From assembly GCA_030590745.1 (NCBI GenBank), contig JAUVCS010000002.1, positions 1 to 18,878 on the forward strand: a stretch of DNA of 18,878 nucleotides. Direction: 5' to 3'. This DNA is from Desulfuromusa sp. Its GTDB lineage: Bacteria; Desulfobacterota; Desulfuromonadia; Desulfuromonadales; Geopsychrobacteraceae. Of this stretch, positions 1-8,032 are shown piece after piece. Every line of letters begins with the position of its first letter. The first letter of the stretch is position 1. The notes beneath the pieces were generated by a model, which worked only from the letters and a program-made list of their open reading frames with translations, had not been told where the DNA came from and searched no databases. Made by a program: the position numbers and the translations under genes.

Positions 1-142
1 ATTCAGCTTTGGAACTTATCTTCTGCCGCCGGTCGAACCTTTTATTTAAGAGTTATTTTTTCCAGTTTGTCGAGTTACAGGTAAATCCTTTTAAAACAAT
101 GAGTTGAAATATAAAATAGATATTTTAGTTGAAAGGACAAAT
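1..142. other. Upstream region of gcvPA, no recognisable gene
   Basis: On the + strand all three frames close before the gcvPA start, at about 49, 84 and 106. The short translated tails do not resemble the end of GcvH or GcvT, the usual upstream neighbours, so I cannot assign a partial gene. No convincing terminator hairpin is visible. The stretch is AT-rich from about 90 to 130 and may hold the gcvPA promoter (separate entry). Confidence 0.5.
67..95 (+). promoter_or_regulatory. Possible weak promoter for gcvPA-gcvPB
   Basis: TTGTCG (67-72) and TTTAAA (90-95) are separated by 17 bases, giving a partial sigma70-like match upstream of gcvPA. Matches are imperfect in both boxes and the region is AT-rich, so this may be chance. 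No glycine riboswitch-like structure was recognised in the 142 bases available. Confidence 0.25.
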
Positions 143-1492
143 ATGCGTTATCTGCCTCATACCGATGTTGATGTGCAGCAAATGCTTGATCAGATTGGGG
201 TGTCGGAAATTGACCAGCTGTTTTCAACAATCCCCGAGGATTGCCGGCTGAAAAAACCTCTCGATCTTGATGCTGCAAAATCTGAATCTGAAGTTTTATC
301 TTTCTTGCAGGAATTGGCTGAGAAGAATTCTCAGGTTTCGGCCCTGGACGCTTTTCTTGGTGGGGGAGCTTATAACCATTTTATTCCGGCTGTTGTTGAT
401 CAGTTGGTCAGTCGCAGTGAGTTTTATACCGCTTATACCCCTTATCAGCCAGAGATCAGCCAGGGAACTCTACAGGCCATCTTTGAATTTCAGACGCTGA
501 TCTGTCAACTGACCGGAATGGATGTTGCCAACGCTTCAATGTATGACGGTGCTTCCGCCTGTGCTGAAGCTGTTCTGTTGACTGTTCGTGCCGGAAAGAA
601 GCGCAATAAAGTTCTGTTGTCGCAAGCACTGCCACCTCAGTATCGGGAGACGGTCGCAACTTATTGTCGTTATCTTGATATTGAACTGGTTGATATCTCG
701 TTACAGAATGGTTTAACCAATCAAGCCGACTTGCAATCCCTGCTTGATGATCAGGTTGCAGCTGTGGTGGTTGGCTATCCAAACTACTTTGGTCAAATTG
801 AAGATCTGGCAACAATTGCGGAATTGACCCATGCAGCCGGTGCCCGGTTGGTGGCAGCGGTTCCTGAACCTTTGGCTTTGGCACTGTTCAAATCTCCGGG
901 AGAACTGGGTGCTGATATTGTTGTTGGTGAGGGGCAGAGCTTTGGTATTCCTCTCTCCTATGGTGGCCCCGGAATCGGCTTCTTCGCCGTACGGAAAAAA
1001 GATATGCGGGTTCTTCCCGGTCGTCTGGTCGGGGAGACAACAGATAAAGATGGTAAACGGGGTTTTGTTCTCACCCTTGCTACCCGGGAACAGCATATCC
1101 GCCGGGAAAAGGCGACTTCTAATATCTGTTCTAATCAGGGGATGTGTATTTTAATCGTCAGTATTTATCTGGCTCTTCATGGTAAGCAGGGGCTGCGTCA
1201 GTTGGCAGAAATTAACTATGCCAAGGCTGCCTACGCTAAAGAAAAAATTGCCCAGTTGGATGGCTTTTCCATCACCTTCCCGGGAGAATCGTTCAATGAA
1301 TTTGTTGTTACCTGTTCTGAGCCGGTTGCTGCTTTGAAAAAACGTCTTGAGCAGCAAGGTGTTCTGGCAGGCATTTCTCTTGGTCGGGATTACTCTGCTC
1401 TGGAAGATGGTTTGCTGATCTGTGTCACAGAACAAAATAGCCGAAAGCAAATTGATCGACTGGTCAATGCGCTGGCGGGAGGTGAGGCATGA
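143..1492 (+). CDS. gcvPA: Glycine dehydrogenase (aminomethyl-transferring) subunit 1
   Basis: This is the N-terminal half of the split P-protein of the glycine cleavage system. With GcvPB it decarboxylates glycine using pyridoxal phosphate and passes the aminomethyl group to lipoyl-GcvH in the cytoplasm. The 449-residue length fits the family. The N-terminus (MRYLPHTDVDVQQML) matches the usual GcvPA opening, and a glycine-rich segment E263-G-Q-S-F-G to G279 (SYGGPGIG) is typical. I chose ATG 143 over an in-frame ATG at 104 because GAAAGGA at 131-137 is a ribosome-binding site at good spacing and the extra 13 residues do not resemble the family. The gene overlaps gcvPB by four bases (ATGA), indicating translational coupling. 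gcvT and gcvH are not in the window. Confidence 0.95.
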   Translation: MRYLPHTDVDVQQMLDQIGVSEIDQLFSTIPEDCRLKKPLDLDAAKSESEVLSFLQELAEKNSQVSALDAFLGGGAYNHFIPAVVDQLVSRSEFYTAYTPYQPEISQGTLQAIFEFQTLICQLTGMDVANASMYDGASACAEAVLLTVRAGKKRNKVLLSQALPPQYRETVATYCRYLDIELVDISLQNGLTNQADLQSLLDDQVAAVVVGYPNYFGQIEDLATIAELTHAAGARLVAAVPEPLALALFKSPGELGADIVVGEGQSFGIPLSYGGPGIGFFAVRKKDMRVLPGRLVGETTDKDGKRGFVLTLATREQHIRREKATSNICSNQGMCILIVSIYLALHGKQGLRQLAEINYAKAAYAKEKIAQLDGFSITFPGESFNEFVVTCSEPVAALKKRLEQQGVLAGISLGRDYSALEDGLLICVTEQNSRKQIDRLVNALAGGEA

Positions 1493-2946
1493 TGAATACA
1501 GAGAGTCGCGGTCTGGTCCTGGATGAGAATTTACTCTTTGAACAATCTCAACCGGGACGGGTTGGTTACAGTATCTCCAGCCCTGATGTCCCGCTGGTTG
1601 CCCCCGATAGCCGTTTGCTTCGTGATGAGATAGCAGACTTTCCTGAGCTTTCAGAGGTTGATGTAGTGCGCCACTATACCCGTTTATCGACTTGGAATTA
1701 TGGTGTTGATAGTGGTTTCTATCCACTGGGTAGTTGCACGATGAAGTACAATCCCAAAATTAATGAAGTGGCAGCGCGTTTGCCGGGTTTTGCAAATATC
1801 CACCCGCAAACACCAGAAGCTCTTAATCAGGGCGCTTTGGAGCTGATGTATAATTTACAGCGTGACCTCGGTGAGATTTCGGGATTTCCTGCAATCACAT
1901 TACAGCCAGCAGCAGGGGCACAGGGTGAGTTTGCCGGAATGTTGATGATTCGTGCCTGGCATGAAGCAAACGGTCAAAAGCGGCATAAGGTGATCATTCC
2001 CGACACGGCTCATGGGACAAATCCAGCATCATCTGCTCTCTGTGGTTATGAAGTTATTACCGTCGCCTCTGATGGAATTTTAAGTAAAGAGGCGGTTGCT
2101 GCGGTGATGGATGATGAAGTTGCTGCTCTGATGGTGACAAACCCCAATACTCTTGGTCTGTTTGAATCTGATATCCGGGAGATCTGTGATCTGGTTCATG
2201 AGCGTGGGGGGCTGGTTTACAGTGATGGTGCTAATCTTAATGCAATGATGGGTACCAGCCGTCCTGGTGATATCGGCATCGATGTTATGCATTTCAATTT
2301 ACACAAAACTTTTTCGACCCCTCACGGTGGTGGTGGCCCTGGTTCCGGTCCTGTTGGAGTGGTGGATATATTAAAACCGTTCCTGCCGGTTCCTTATGTT
2401 GTAAAAAGTGCTGCTGGTTTTGAACTGGAATATAATTGCCCGCAAACAATCGGGCGGATGAAATCCTTTTATGGTCATTTTGGCATTCTCGTCCGGGCTT
2501 ACAGTTATATTTTATCCATGGGCGGGGAGGGGTTGAAGCGGGCGTCCGATCTGGCTGTCCTCAATGCTAATTATATCCGTGCCAGACTCGAAGGTGTATA
2601 TGATCTGCCAAATAAACAGCGTTCTCTACATGAAGTGGTATTCTCTGAAGATGCGTTACAGAATGGCTGTTACACCCTTGATGTTGCCAAACGGTTGATT
2701 GACTATGGCTATCATCCCCCAACCATCTATTTCCCACTGGTTGTCCATGGGGCCCTGATGATTGAGCCAACTGAGACCGAAAGTAAGCAGACGATAGATG
2801 AGTTCTGTGATGCATTACTGGCGATTGCCGAGGAATCCAGGGATAATCCAGAATTACTGAAACAGGCTCCAGTGCGGGCCAAAGTGAAACGGCTGGATGA
2901 AACCGCTGCTGCGCGTAAGCCGAAGTTACGTTGGGAAAGAGAATAG
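1489..2946 (+). CDS. gcvPB: Glycine dehydrogenase (aminomethyl-transferring) subunit 2
   Basis: This is the C-terminal, PLP-binding half of the split glycine decarboxylase. It is 485 residues long, usual for the family. The PLP lysine is expected at K273 in the segment H268-F-N-L-H-K-T-F, which is followed by the glycine-rich run HGGGGPGSGP typical of P-protein. An N-terminal motif ending YPLGSCTMKYNP is also characteristic. The start ATG at 1489 overlaps the gcvPA stop; a second in-frame ATG follows at 1492. A strong Shine-Dalgarno stretch (GGGAGGTGAGG, 1477-1487) lies just upstream inside gcvPA. The two subunits are therefore produced together, as expected for an obligate heteromer. The operon ends at a clear hairpin terminator just after the stop. 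Confidence 0.96.
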   Translation: MMNTESRGLVLDENLLFEQSQPGRVGYSISSPDVPLVAPDSRLLRDEIADFPELSEVDVVRHYTRLSTWNYGVDSGFYPLGSCTMKYNPKINEVAARLPGFANIHPQTPEALNQGALELMYNLQRDLGEISGFPAITLQPAAGAQGEFAGMLMIRAWHEANGQKRHKVIIPDTAHGTNPASSALCGYEVITVASDGILSKEAVAAVMDDEVAALMVTNPNTLGLFESDIREICDLVHERGGLVYSDGANLNAMMGTSRPGDIGIDVMHFNLHKTFSTPHGGGGPGSGPVGVVDILKPFLPVPYVVKSAAGFELEYNCPQTIGRMKSFYGHFGILVRAYSYILSMGGEGLKRASDLAVLNANYIRARLEGVYDLPNKQRSLHEVVFSEDALQNGCYTLDVAKRLIDYGYHPPTIYFPLVVHGALMIEPTETESKQTIDEFCDALLAIAEESRDNPELLKQAPVRAKVKRLDETAAARKPKLRWERE

Positions 2947-2953
2947 ATTTTCA

Positions 2954-2999
2954 CTGTATATCAATGTCGCTATCAGCTTGGCATTGATATGCAGTTTTT
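2954..2999 (+). terminator. Intrinsic terminator of gcvPA-gcvPB
   Basis: Bases 2954-2968 pair with 2980-2994 over 15 positions (two G-T wobbles) around an 11-base loop, followed directly by five T residues (2995-2999). The T-run overlaps the stop codon of the convergent TonB-like gene (2998-3000 on the opposite strand). The opposite strand lacks a comparable T-run, so the hairpin is best read as terminating + strand transcription. Confidence 0.85.
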
Positions 3000-4038
3000 A
3001 ACGCCCAAAGATAGATCTGCCGCCAATTTGATAACGAAAATTTGCATGAATTTTCAGGACTTCATGTGGATAACGTTTCGTTATTGGTCCGAATGGAGCC
3101 GCCCGATAAATTGCCTGTATCGCCTCAGAATCAAGAATGTCTGAGCCACTGCTCCGGTCCAGAAGGACATCAAGGAGCTCCCCTTTTTTGTTGATCACAA
3201 TTGTTAGCCCCACCGTCCCTTGAATCCGCTGATTGGCAGCTTGGCGTGGGTATGTCCAGACGAGGTCAATCTTGTCGCTGAGTCGGCGGAAGAAGGACGT
3301 CAGCATACTCTGTTGCGTCGTCAACCAGACCTCATCACCAATTTCAACCCCTTCGCGCTTCTTTCTCCGGTCACGGTCTGCCTGAGTTCCCCGGGTGATC
3401 CGGTCCAGAGTATTTGGACTTGGTAATAGCTGTTCCATTGAGAGTGGTGGGGGTGCTGGTTTCATCTCGCTGGGTTGGGTTTTTTTCTTAACTTTGTCCT
3501 GTTCTACGGTTGGCTCAGTCTTGGCTTTGCGGATTGATTTAACCGGTTTATCAGACTGTTCGGTTTTTTCTTTTTCAGCTGGAGTCTTTTCTTGTGGCTG
3601 CTCCGGTCGAATTTCAGGTGGTGCTGGTTGAAGCTCAGGTTGTGGTCTCTGTTGTTGCGGAAGGTTTGTTACCGGTCGTTTCGTTGTCTGATCGCGAGTA
3701 TCATCTGCTTCGGGAGCTTGTTCTTGTTCAACTTTTTGATCCTGTTCTGCTTTGCGAAAGGATTCGACCGGGGTTGTTGGTGGAGTTTCAACCGGTTTTT
3801 GATCAATTTCGAACTCACTCTTTTTGTCCGGTTGCGGTTTCTTGGGCTTCTCCTTGAGATCAATCAGTCGAACCACCGTTGTCGGTGGTCGTTTTAGTGA
3901 TAAATCCTGTTGTTGTGGGAAAAAAACAAAAAATAGCACCACCAATATATGCAACAGCAGCGATAATAACAGACCCCAGATAAGGACTTTGGGTCGATCA
4001 TTGGATCGATTTATTTTGGTGGGGGAATGATTAATCAT
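2998..4038 (-). CDS. TonB-family energy transducer
   Basis: The predicted 346-residue protein has the three-part TonB/TolA architecture. A short cytoplasmic N-terminus is followed by one membrane helix (about residues 18-40) containing an S-x3-H motif (S26, H30), the residues that engage ExbBD/TolQR-type motors. A long periplasmic stretch rich in Pro, Glu, Lys and Gln (about 45-200) follows. The C-terminal domain contains IQGTVGLTIVINKKGELLDV and a later AAPFGP, typical of the TonB C-terminal fold that contacts outer-membrane receptors. I chose ATG 4038 because an in-frame ATG at 4125 lies inside the pta promoter, lacks a ribosome-binding site and adds 29 atypical residues. The chosen start also has only a weak ribosome-binding site. 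No exbB/exbD or receptor gene is adjacent, so the substrate is unknown. A TolA-like role is a less likely alternative. Confidence 0.85.
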   Translation of the reverse strand: MINHSPTKINRSNDRPKVLIWGLLLSLLLHILVVLFFVFFPQQQDLSLKRPPTTVVRLIDLKEKPKKPQPDKKSEFEIDQKPVETPPTTPVESFRKAEQDQKVEQEQAPEADDTRDQTTKRPVTNLPQQQRPQPELQPAPPEIRPEQPQEKTPAEKEKTEQSDKPVKSIRKAKTEPTVEQDKVKKKTQPSEMKPAPPPLSMEQLLPSPNTLDRITRGTQADRDRRKKREGVEIGDEVWLTTQQSMLTSFFRRLSDKIDLVWTYPRQAANQRIQGTVGLTIVINKKGELLDVLLDRSSGSDILDSEAIQAIYRAAPFGPITKRYPHEVLKIHANFRYQIGGRSIFGR

Positions 4039-4047
4039 AAACTCGTG

Positions 4048-4053
4048 ATTATA
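4048..4053 (-). promoter_or_regulatory. Candidate -10 box for the TonB-like gene
   Basis: The minus strand reads TATAAT here, ten bases before the chosen start codon. A -35 box 17 bases upstream is poor (TAGTCG on the minus strand). If it is used, the mRNA would begin within a few bases of the ATG, that is, be nearly leaderless. Position and weak -35 make this uncertain. Confidence 0.3.
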
Positions 4054-4105
4054 GGTGGAACGGTTAAATCCGACTAGCCTGATTGGGGTGAAAAGTGAAA
4101 AAGGA

Positions 4106-4135
4106 TTGACCCTTAGTTTTGCCATTAGGTATAAA
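4106..4135 (+). promoter_or_regulatory. Sigma70-type promoter of pta
   Basis: TTGACC (4106-4111) and TATAAA (4130-4135) are separated by 18 bases, five of six matches to consensus in each box. Predicted transcription starts near 4142, giving a leader of about 54 bases that ends in a strong ribosome-binding site. The site lies in the divergent region between the TonB-like gene and pta. Confidence 0.65.
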
Positions 4136-4195
4136 TATAAAAAACCTTATAATTACACCTTGTCGGGAATATTAACATATTTAGAGGAGGAAAAG

Positions 4196-5197
4196 ATGCA
4201 CCTTGTTGATCAAATTAAAGCAAAAGCTCGTGCTGATTTACAGACGGTTGTCCTGCCGGAAGGATATGATGATCGGATGATTGAAGCCGCGGTGCAGATT
4301 GCTGCTGATAAACTGGCAAACATTGTCCTCCTGGGTGATCCGGTAAGTCTCAATGCCAGGGCGGATGAACTGGGTGCCTCTCTCACCGGTGTTACCATCA
4401 TCGAACCAAAAAAAGCTGAAAACCTTGGCAGCTATGCTGATGAACTGGTGGAACTACGCAAGAAAAAAAGTTTAAGTTACGCCGATGCCATCGCCCTGCT
4501 GGGTGCAGAGGACAATCTCTATTTTGCCGCCATGATGGTGCGCAGGGGAGATGCCGGTGGTGCGGTTGCCGGGGCAGCAAATACAACTGGTGATGTTCTT
4601 CGTGCCGCATTCCAGGTTGTTGGAACTGCACCGGGAATGAATACAGTTTCCTCAGTATTTTTGATGGTAACTAAAACTCCGGAGTTTGGTGAAAACGGAA
4701 CCCTCTGTTTTGCCGATTGTGCGGTCAACCCCAATCCTGATGCTCAGGCTCTCGCTGAAATTGCTATCAGTACCGCTGCTAGTTGTAAAAGCTTTCTCGG
4801 TGTCGAAGCCCGGGTCGCAATGCTCAGTTTTTCAACCAAAGGGAGTGCCGCTCATGCTGACTGTGACAAGGTTTTGAAGGCTCTTGAAATTGCCAGAGAA
4901 TTGGCACCAGATCTGAAGATTGATGGTGAGTTGCAGGCCGATGCTGCCCTTATCCCGAAGGTTGGGGATAAAAAGGCTCCGGGATCCAATGTTGCGGGTC
5001 ATGCCAATACGCTGGTTTTCCCTGATCTTGATGCCGGTAATATTGGTTATAAGCTGGTTGAGCGCCTTGCTGGTGCTGAAGCTGTTGGTCCGATCATCCA
5101 GGGTCTGGCCAAGCCAGTCAATGATCTTTCTCGCGGTTGCTCTGTTGCTGATATTGTTAGCGTGTCAGCAATCACTGCGGTTCAGGCTCAGGGTTGA
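4196..5197 (+). CDS. pta: Phosphate acetyltransferase (short form)
   Basis: The enzyme interconverts acetyl-CoA plus phosphate with acetyl phosphate plus CoA in the cytoplasm, usually together with acetate kinase. The 333-residue length is that of the short, single-domain Pta; there is no BioD-like/DRTGG N-terminal region. The C-terminal segment N309[10 protein letters not shown]319 carries residues equivalent to the Ser, Arg and Asp of the Methanosarcina enzyme active site (here S312, R313, D319). Start ATG 4196 follows a strong ribosome-binding site (AGAGGAGG, 4183-4190) and gives the family N-terminus; the longer reading from 4055 crosses the promoter and is rejected. No ackA is adjacent. 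ftsE follows after 43 bases with no terminator. A phosphate butyryltransferase activity is possible but less likely. Confidence 0.92.
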   Translation: MHLVDQIKAKARADLQTVVLPEGYDDRMIEAAVQIAADKLANIVLLGDPVSLNARADELGASLTGVTIIEPKKAENLGSYADELVELRKKKSLSYADAIALLGAEDNLYFAAMMVRRGDAGGAVAGAANTTGDVLRAAFQVVGTAPGMNTVSSVFLMVTKTPEFGENGTLCFADCAVNPNPDAQALAEIAISTAASCKSFLGVEARVAMLSFSTKGSAAHADCDKVLKALEIARELAPDLKIDGELQADAALIPKVGDKKAPGSNVAGHANTLVFPDLDAGNIGYKLVERLAGAEAVGPIIQGLAKPVNDLSRGCSVADIVSVSAITAVQAQG

Positions 5198-5205
5198 TGG
5201 TATTC

Positions 5206-5211
5206 TATAAT
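5206..5211 (+). promoter_or_regulatory. Possible -10 box for the ftsEX block
   Basis: A perfect TATAAT lies in the 43-base gap between pta and ftsE, but no good -35 box is present at 16-18 bases (TTCAGG at 5181-5186 is 19 bases away). It may allow ftsEX transcription independent of pta. Weak evidence. Confidence 0.3.
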
Positions 5212-5240
5212 GCTTGCTTCAGATCAGGCAGTGAGCCCTT

Positions 5241-5918
5241 ATGATACAGTTTTACAACGTCTCCAAAAAATACAGTGGTGATGCTGCAGCGGCGGTGAAA
5301 GATTTAACCTTGCAGGTTGGTAAGGGTGAATTTCTCTATATTACCGGGGCTTCCGGAGCGGGGAAAACGACCCTGTTGCGGATGCTCTATGCTGCGGAAA
5401 AACCGACTCGCGGGCAGATTTTGATCGATCGGCAGAATATTTCGCGGATTCGCAGTCGCCAGATACCTTTTTTGCGGCGTAAGATCGGGGTGGTTTTTCA
5501 GGATTTCAAATTGTTGCAGAGCAGGACAGTTTATGAGAATGTAGCATTTGCTCTGGAGGCTCAGGGGAAAAAGCGCTATGAAGTGAGTAAAAAAGTTTAT
5601 CAGGTTTTAAAAGAGGTAGGTCTGGAACATCGGCTGCAACGTAAGCCTCTGGAACTCTCTGGGGGGGAACAGCAACGAGTTGCTATTGCGCGAGCTTTGG
5701 TTGTTGATCCCCTTATTCTGTTGGCAGATGAACCAAGTGGTAACCTTGATCAGACGGTGACTTTTGAAATTATGGATCTGTTTAAGCGCGCTAATGCACG
5801 CGGTACCACCGTTCTTCTGGCAACTCATGATCATAGTCTGAATCAACGTTTTCCCCGGCGGGTATTAACTCTGGATCAAGGGGTTCTGGTGGGGGATCAG
5901 CGCCCTTCGCATATGTAA
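5241..5918 (+). CDS. ftsE: Cell division ATP-binding protein FtsE
   Basis: This is the ATPase subunit of the FtsEX complex, which sits at the septum and uses ATP hydrolysis to drive a periplasmic murein hydrolase regulator. The 225-residue protein has all ABC ATPase motifs: Walker A GASGAGKT (36-43), Q-loop around Q87, signature LSGGEQQ (139-145), Walker B LILLADEP (158-165, catalytic E164) and the switch histidine H196. Length matches FtsE, and the identity is secured by ftsX next door and the EnvC-like gene after it. The ribosome-binding site is weak, suggesting some dependence on upstream translation. A short hairpin overlaps its stop codon and a 54-base gap separates it from ftsX, whereas these genes are often directly coupled. 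Confidence 0.95.
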   Translation: MIQFYNVSKKYSGDAAAAVKDLTLQVGKGEFLYITGASGAGKTTLLRMLYAAEKPTRGQILIDRQNISRIRSRQIPFLRRKIGVVFQDFKLLQSRTVYENVAFALEAQGKKRYEVSKKVYQVLKEVGLEHRLQRKPLELSGGEQQRVAIARALVVDPLILLADEPSGNLDQTVTFEIMDLFKRANARGTTVLLATHDHSLNQRFPRRVLTLDQGVLVGDQRPSHM

Positions 5919-5924
5919 AGGGCG
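5901..5924 (+). other. Short hairpin overlapping the ftsE stop codon
   Basis: CGCCCTT (5901-5907) pairs perfectly with AAGGGCG (5918-5924) around a ten-base loop; the ftsE stop (5916-5918) lies at the foot of the 3' arm. The T7 run at 5948-5954 is too far downstream for a standard intrinsic terminator. It may affect mRNA processing or the ftsE/ftsX ratio, which is inference only. Confidence 0.4.
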
Positions 5925-5972
5925 GGCAAAGTTTTCGCATAAAATTGTTTTTTTGAATTGGAGGCTCCAGCA

Positions 5973-6869
5973 GTGCTGGATAAAATTCGCTATTTTATAT
6001 TACGTGCCCTGCGCAATATGCGTCAGTGGCCGTTTCTTTGTTCCGCATCTATTCTGACCATGGCGATAGCCTTGGCAACGGTGGCAACATTTTTTCTGGT
6101 TGTGGTGAATATTGATCAATTAGCCACCCGTTGGACCAGGGAAGTTCAAGTTGTTGCTTACTTACAAAAACCTCCTGCGGCGCAGAATCTTGCTGCTCTC
6201 ACCAACAAGTTGAAAAGTTTTCCCGAAGTAGAATCGGTCAATTATGTTTCACAATCGACAGCAATGCAGCGCTTCAAAAAACATTTGGGGAGCGATGCCG
6301 GTCTGTTGGATGGGGTGAACCAGAAGTTGCTGCCAGCTTCTTTTGAGCTGGGCCTTCGTCCCGCTTTTCGTAATCAACAGGGAATCGCTACGGTCATTGA
6401 GCAATTAGAACATACTCTCGATGTTGATGATCTGCACTATGGACAAAAATGGTTGAAACGGTTCAATGATTTTGCCAAGATGCTGAAATTTGTTGGGGTT
6501 ATCCTGGGTGGGTTCCTGCTGTTGGGGGCTCTTTTTATTGTATCAAATACAATAAAACTAACTCTCTATGCACGTCGTGATGAACTTGAAATTATGGCTC
6601 TTGTTGGCGCAACAATGCGCTTTATCAAAATTCCATTTATGCTTGAGGGGGCGATTCAGGGTTTAATCGGTGGCCTCCTTTCACTGGTGTTTTTAACCCT
6701 TTCATTTATTTTTATTATTTCTCGTAGTCTGAACTCCTTCTGGCTCACTCCAACTGATTTTGATCTCCTTTTTCTGACTGTTAATCAACAGATTATTCTG
6801 GTTCTCGCCGGGGTTGTGCTCGGGGTTCTTGGCAGCCTCTCCTCGTTGCGACGTTTTGTCCGTATTTGA
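5973..6869 (+). CDS. ftsX: Permease-like cell division protein FtsX
   Basis: This is the membrane subunit of FtsEX, which transmits ATP-driven movement to EnvC-type activators in the periplasm. The 298-residue protein shows the expected topology: one helix near residues 21-46, a periplasmic domain of about 110 residues, then three helices in the C-terminal half, with a hydrophilic segment LTLYARRDELEIMALVGAT between the second and third helices typical of FtsX. The start is inferred as GTG 5973, with TGGAGG at 5959-5964 spaced eight bases before it. An upstream TTG at 5958 overlaps that ribosome-binding site and is unlikely. The next gene begins on the base after the stop codon, so translation is probably coupled. 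Confidence 0.93.
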   Translation: MLDKIRYFILRALRNMRQWPFLCSASILTMAIALATVATFFLVVVNIDQLATRWTREVQVVAYLQKPPAAQNLAALTNKLKSFPEVESVNYVSQSTAMQRFKKHLGSDAGLLDGVNQKLLPASFELGLRPAFRNQQGIATVIEQLEHTLDVDDLHYGQKWLKRFNDFAKMLKFVGVILGGFLLLGALFIVSNTIKLTLYARRDELEIMALVGATMRFIKIPFMLEGAIQGLIGGLLSLVFLTLSFIFIISRSLNSFWLTPTDFDLLFLTVNQQIILVLAGVVLGVLGSLSSLRRFVRI

Positions 6870-8015
6870 ATGATGAACAGAATTCAGTCATTTGTCATCT
6901 CTGGGTTGACCTTTTTGTTGTTGGCTAATCCCGGCTGGGCAGAATCGGTCAATCATCAGGTTCAGTTGGAAAAAGTTAGAGAGCGAATTGAGCGTGCTGA
7001 AACAAATCTTCAGAATAAAAAGAAAGCAGAGCTGAATCTCAGCAGGGAACTGGCACTCATCAAGAAGACTCTGGAGCAGATAGATCGGCGAATCGACCTG
7101 CATAAGACAGATTTAATAAAACTGCGGAGGGAGATTAAACAGCAGAAAACAGTGATCAGTAACAATCAGAAAAATATTAAATCAGTGACTAAAAAATTGG
7201 AAAAGAGACTTGTTGCCCTGTATAAGGAGGGGAAAGTTGGCCCCCTTAAAATACTTTTTTCAGCGGATTCCCCAACCGAAATGGCGCAACAGTACCATTA
7301 TCTAAATAGAATTCTTCAGTATGATAAAGAATTACTGGCAGAATATAGTCAAGTGACCGAGCAACAGCAGCAGCAGTTGCTTGTGCTGAAATCTCTGGAA
7401 CAACAGCAATCTGAACTTCTTCAACAGGTGCAGCAACAGCGATCTGTTGCAGGAAAAGGGCGGAGATTGCAGAGTCGCCTGTTGCAACAGGCACGGATCG
7501 ATAAAAAGAAATTAACTCATGAACTGACCTACCTGAAGGAAAATGCAGCAAGATTGAAATCTCTGATTCAAAAAATTCAGCAAGCACCCCCCTTGCCAAC
7601 CGGTTCTGTTGTAGAAAACTTTATCGTTGGCCGGGGTAAACTTGGTTGGCCGGTCAGTGGGCAGGTGGTGATTGGCTTCGGGAAACAGAAGGATGCTAAA
7701 CTTGGAACCTATTATGAAAGTAATGGTATTGAGATAGCTGTCCCTCCTGGCAGCCCAATTCATGCTGTTGCCGCAGGTAAAATTGTCTATGCTGATTATT
7801 TCAAAGGGTATGGAAATCTGTTTATACTCAATCATCCCGGCGGGTACCATACCCTTTATGCTCAGACTGACCGGATGGCGAAAAAATTGGGAGAGCAGGT
7901 TTCTGCCGGTGATTTGCTTGGTTATAGTGGATTGGGTGGGCGTGATAGTATCTATTTTGAAATTCGAGCAAAAGGTTCCCCGGTCGATCCACTCTCCTGG
8001 TTGAAACGGCGATAA
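6870..8015 (+). CDS. envC: EnvC-like murein hydrolase activator (degenerate LytM/M23 domain)
   Basis: This is a periplasmic adaptor expected to link FtsEX to septal amidases. It has a signal peptide (about 1-24, cleavage after GWA), a long coiled coil (about 30-240, with a Gln-rich patch at 164-190) and a C-terminal LytM domain (about 257-381). The zinc-binding residues of active M23 peptidases are missing. In the H-x3-D motif the His position is S284 and the Asp position is E288, and the final His expected after LYA is Q332. This matches the family pattern in which EnvC activates amidases and does not cut murein itself. The start ATG directly abuts the ftsX stop, with another ATG one codon later and no obvious ribosome-binding site. 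The symbol is assigned by domain and context. Confidence 0.9.
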   Translation: MMNRIQSFVISGLTFLLLANPGWAESVNHQVQLEKVRERIERAETNLQNKKKAELNLSRELALIKKTLEQIDRRIDLHKTDLIKLRREIKQQKTVISNNQKNIKSVTKKLEKRLVALYKEGKVGPLKILFSADSPTEMAQQYHYLNRILQYDKELLAEYSQVTEQQQQQLLVLKSLEQQQSELLQQVQQQRSVAGKGRRLQSRLLQQARIDKKKLTHELTYLKENAARLKSLIQKIQQAPPLPTGSVVENFIVGRGKLGWPVSGQVVIGFGKQKDAKLGTYYESNGIEIAVPPGSPIHAVAAGKIVYADYFKGYGNLFILNHPGGYHTLYAQTDRMAKKLGEQVSAGDLLGYSGLGGRDSIYFEIRAKGSPVDPLSWLKRR

Positions 8016-8032
8016 ATTTATGAGGTATATCT

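Noticed and set aside
1..105. Partial upstream gene such as gcvH
   Set aside because: None of the three + strand tails resembles the end of GcvH or another recognisable protein.
1151..1726. 191-codon open frame on the minus strand across the gcvPA/gcvPB junction
   Set aside because: Antisense to two well-supported genes and without family-like sequence; a shadow frame.
4039..4125. 29-residue N-terminal extension of the TonB-like protein
   Set aside because: No ribosome-binding site, overlap with the pta promoter boxes, and TonB proteins usually have a short cytoplasmic segment before the membrane helix.
4055..4195. 47-residue N-terminal extension of Pta
   Set aside because: The stretch contains the pta promoter, and the strong ribosome-binding site sits just before ATG 4196, where the family N-terminus begins.
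5901..5954. Intrinsic terminator between ftsE and ftsX
   Set aside because: The hairpin and the T-run are separated by over 20 bases, so they do not form a standard terminator, and ending the transcript between these partners would make little sense.
7361..7440. CAG/CAA-rich repeat in the EnvC-like gene
   Set aside because: Irregular Gln codons inside a coiled coil, not an ordered tandem repeat.
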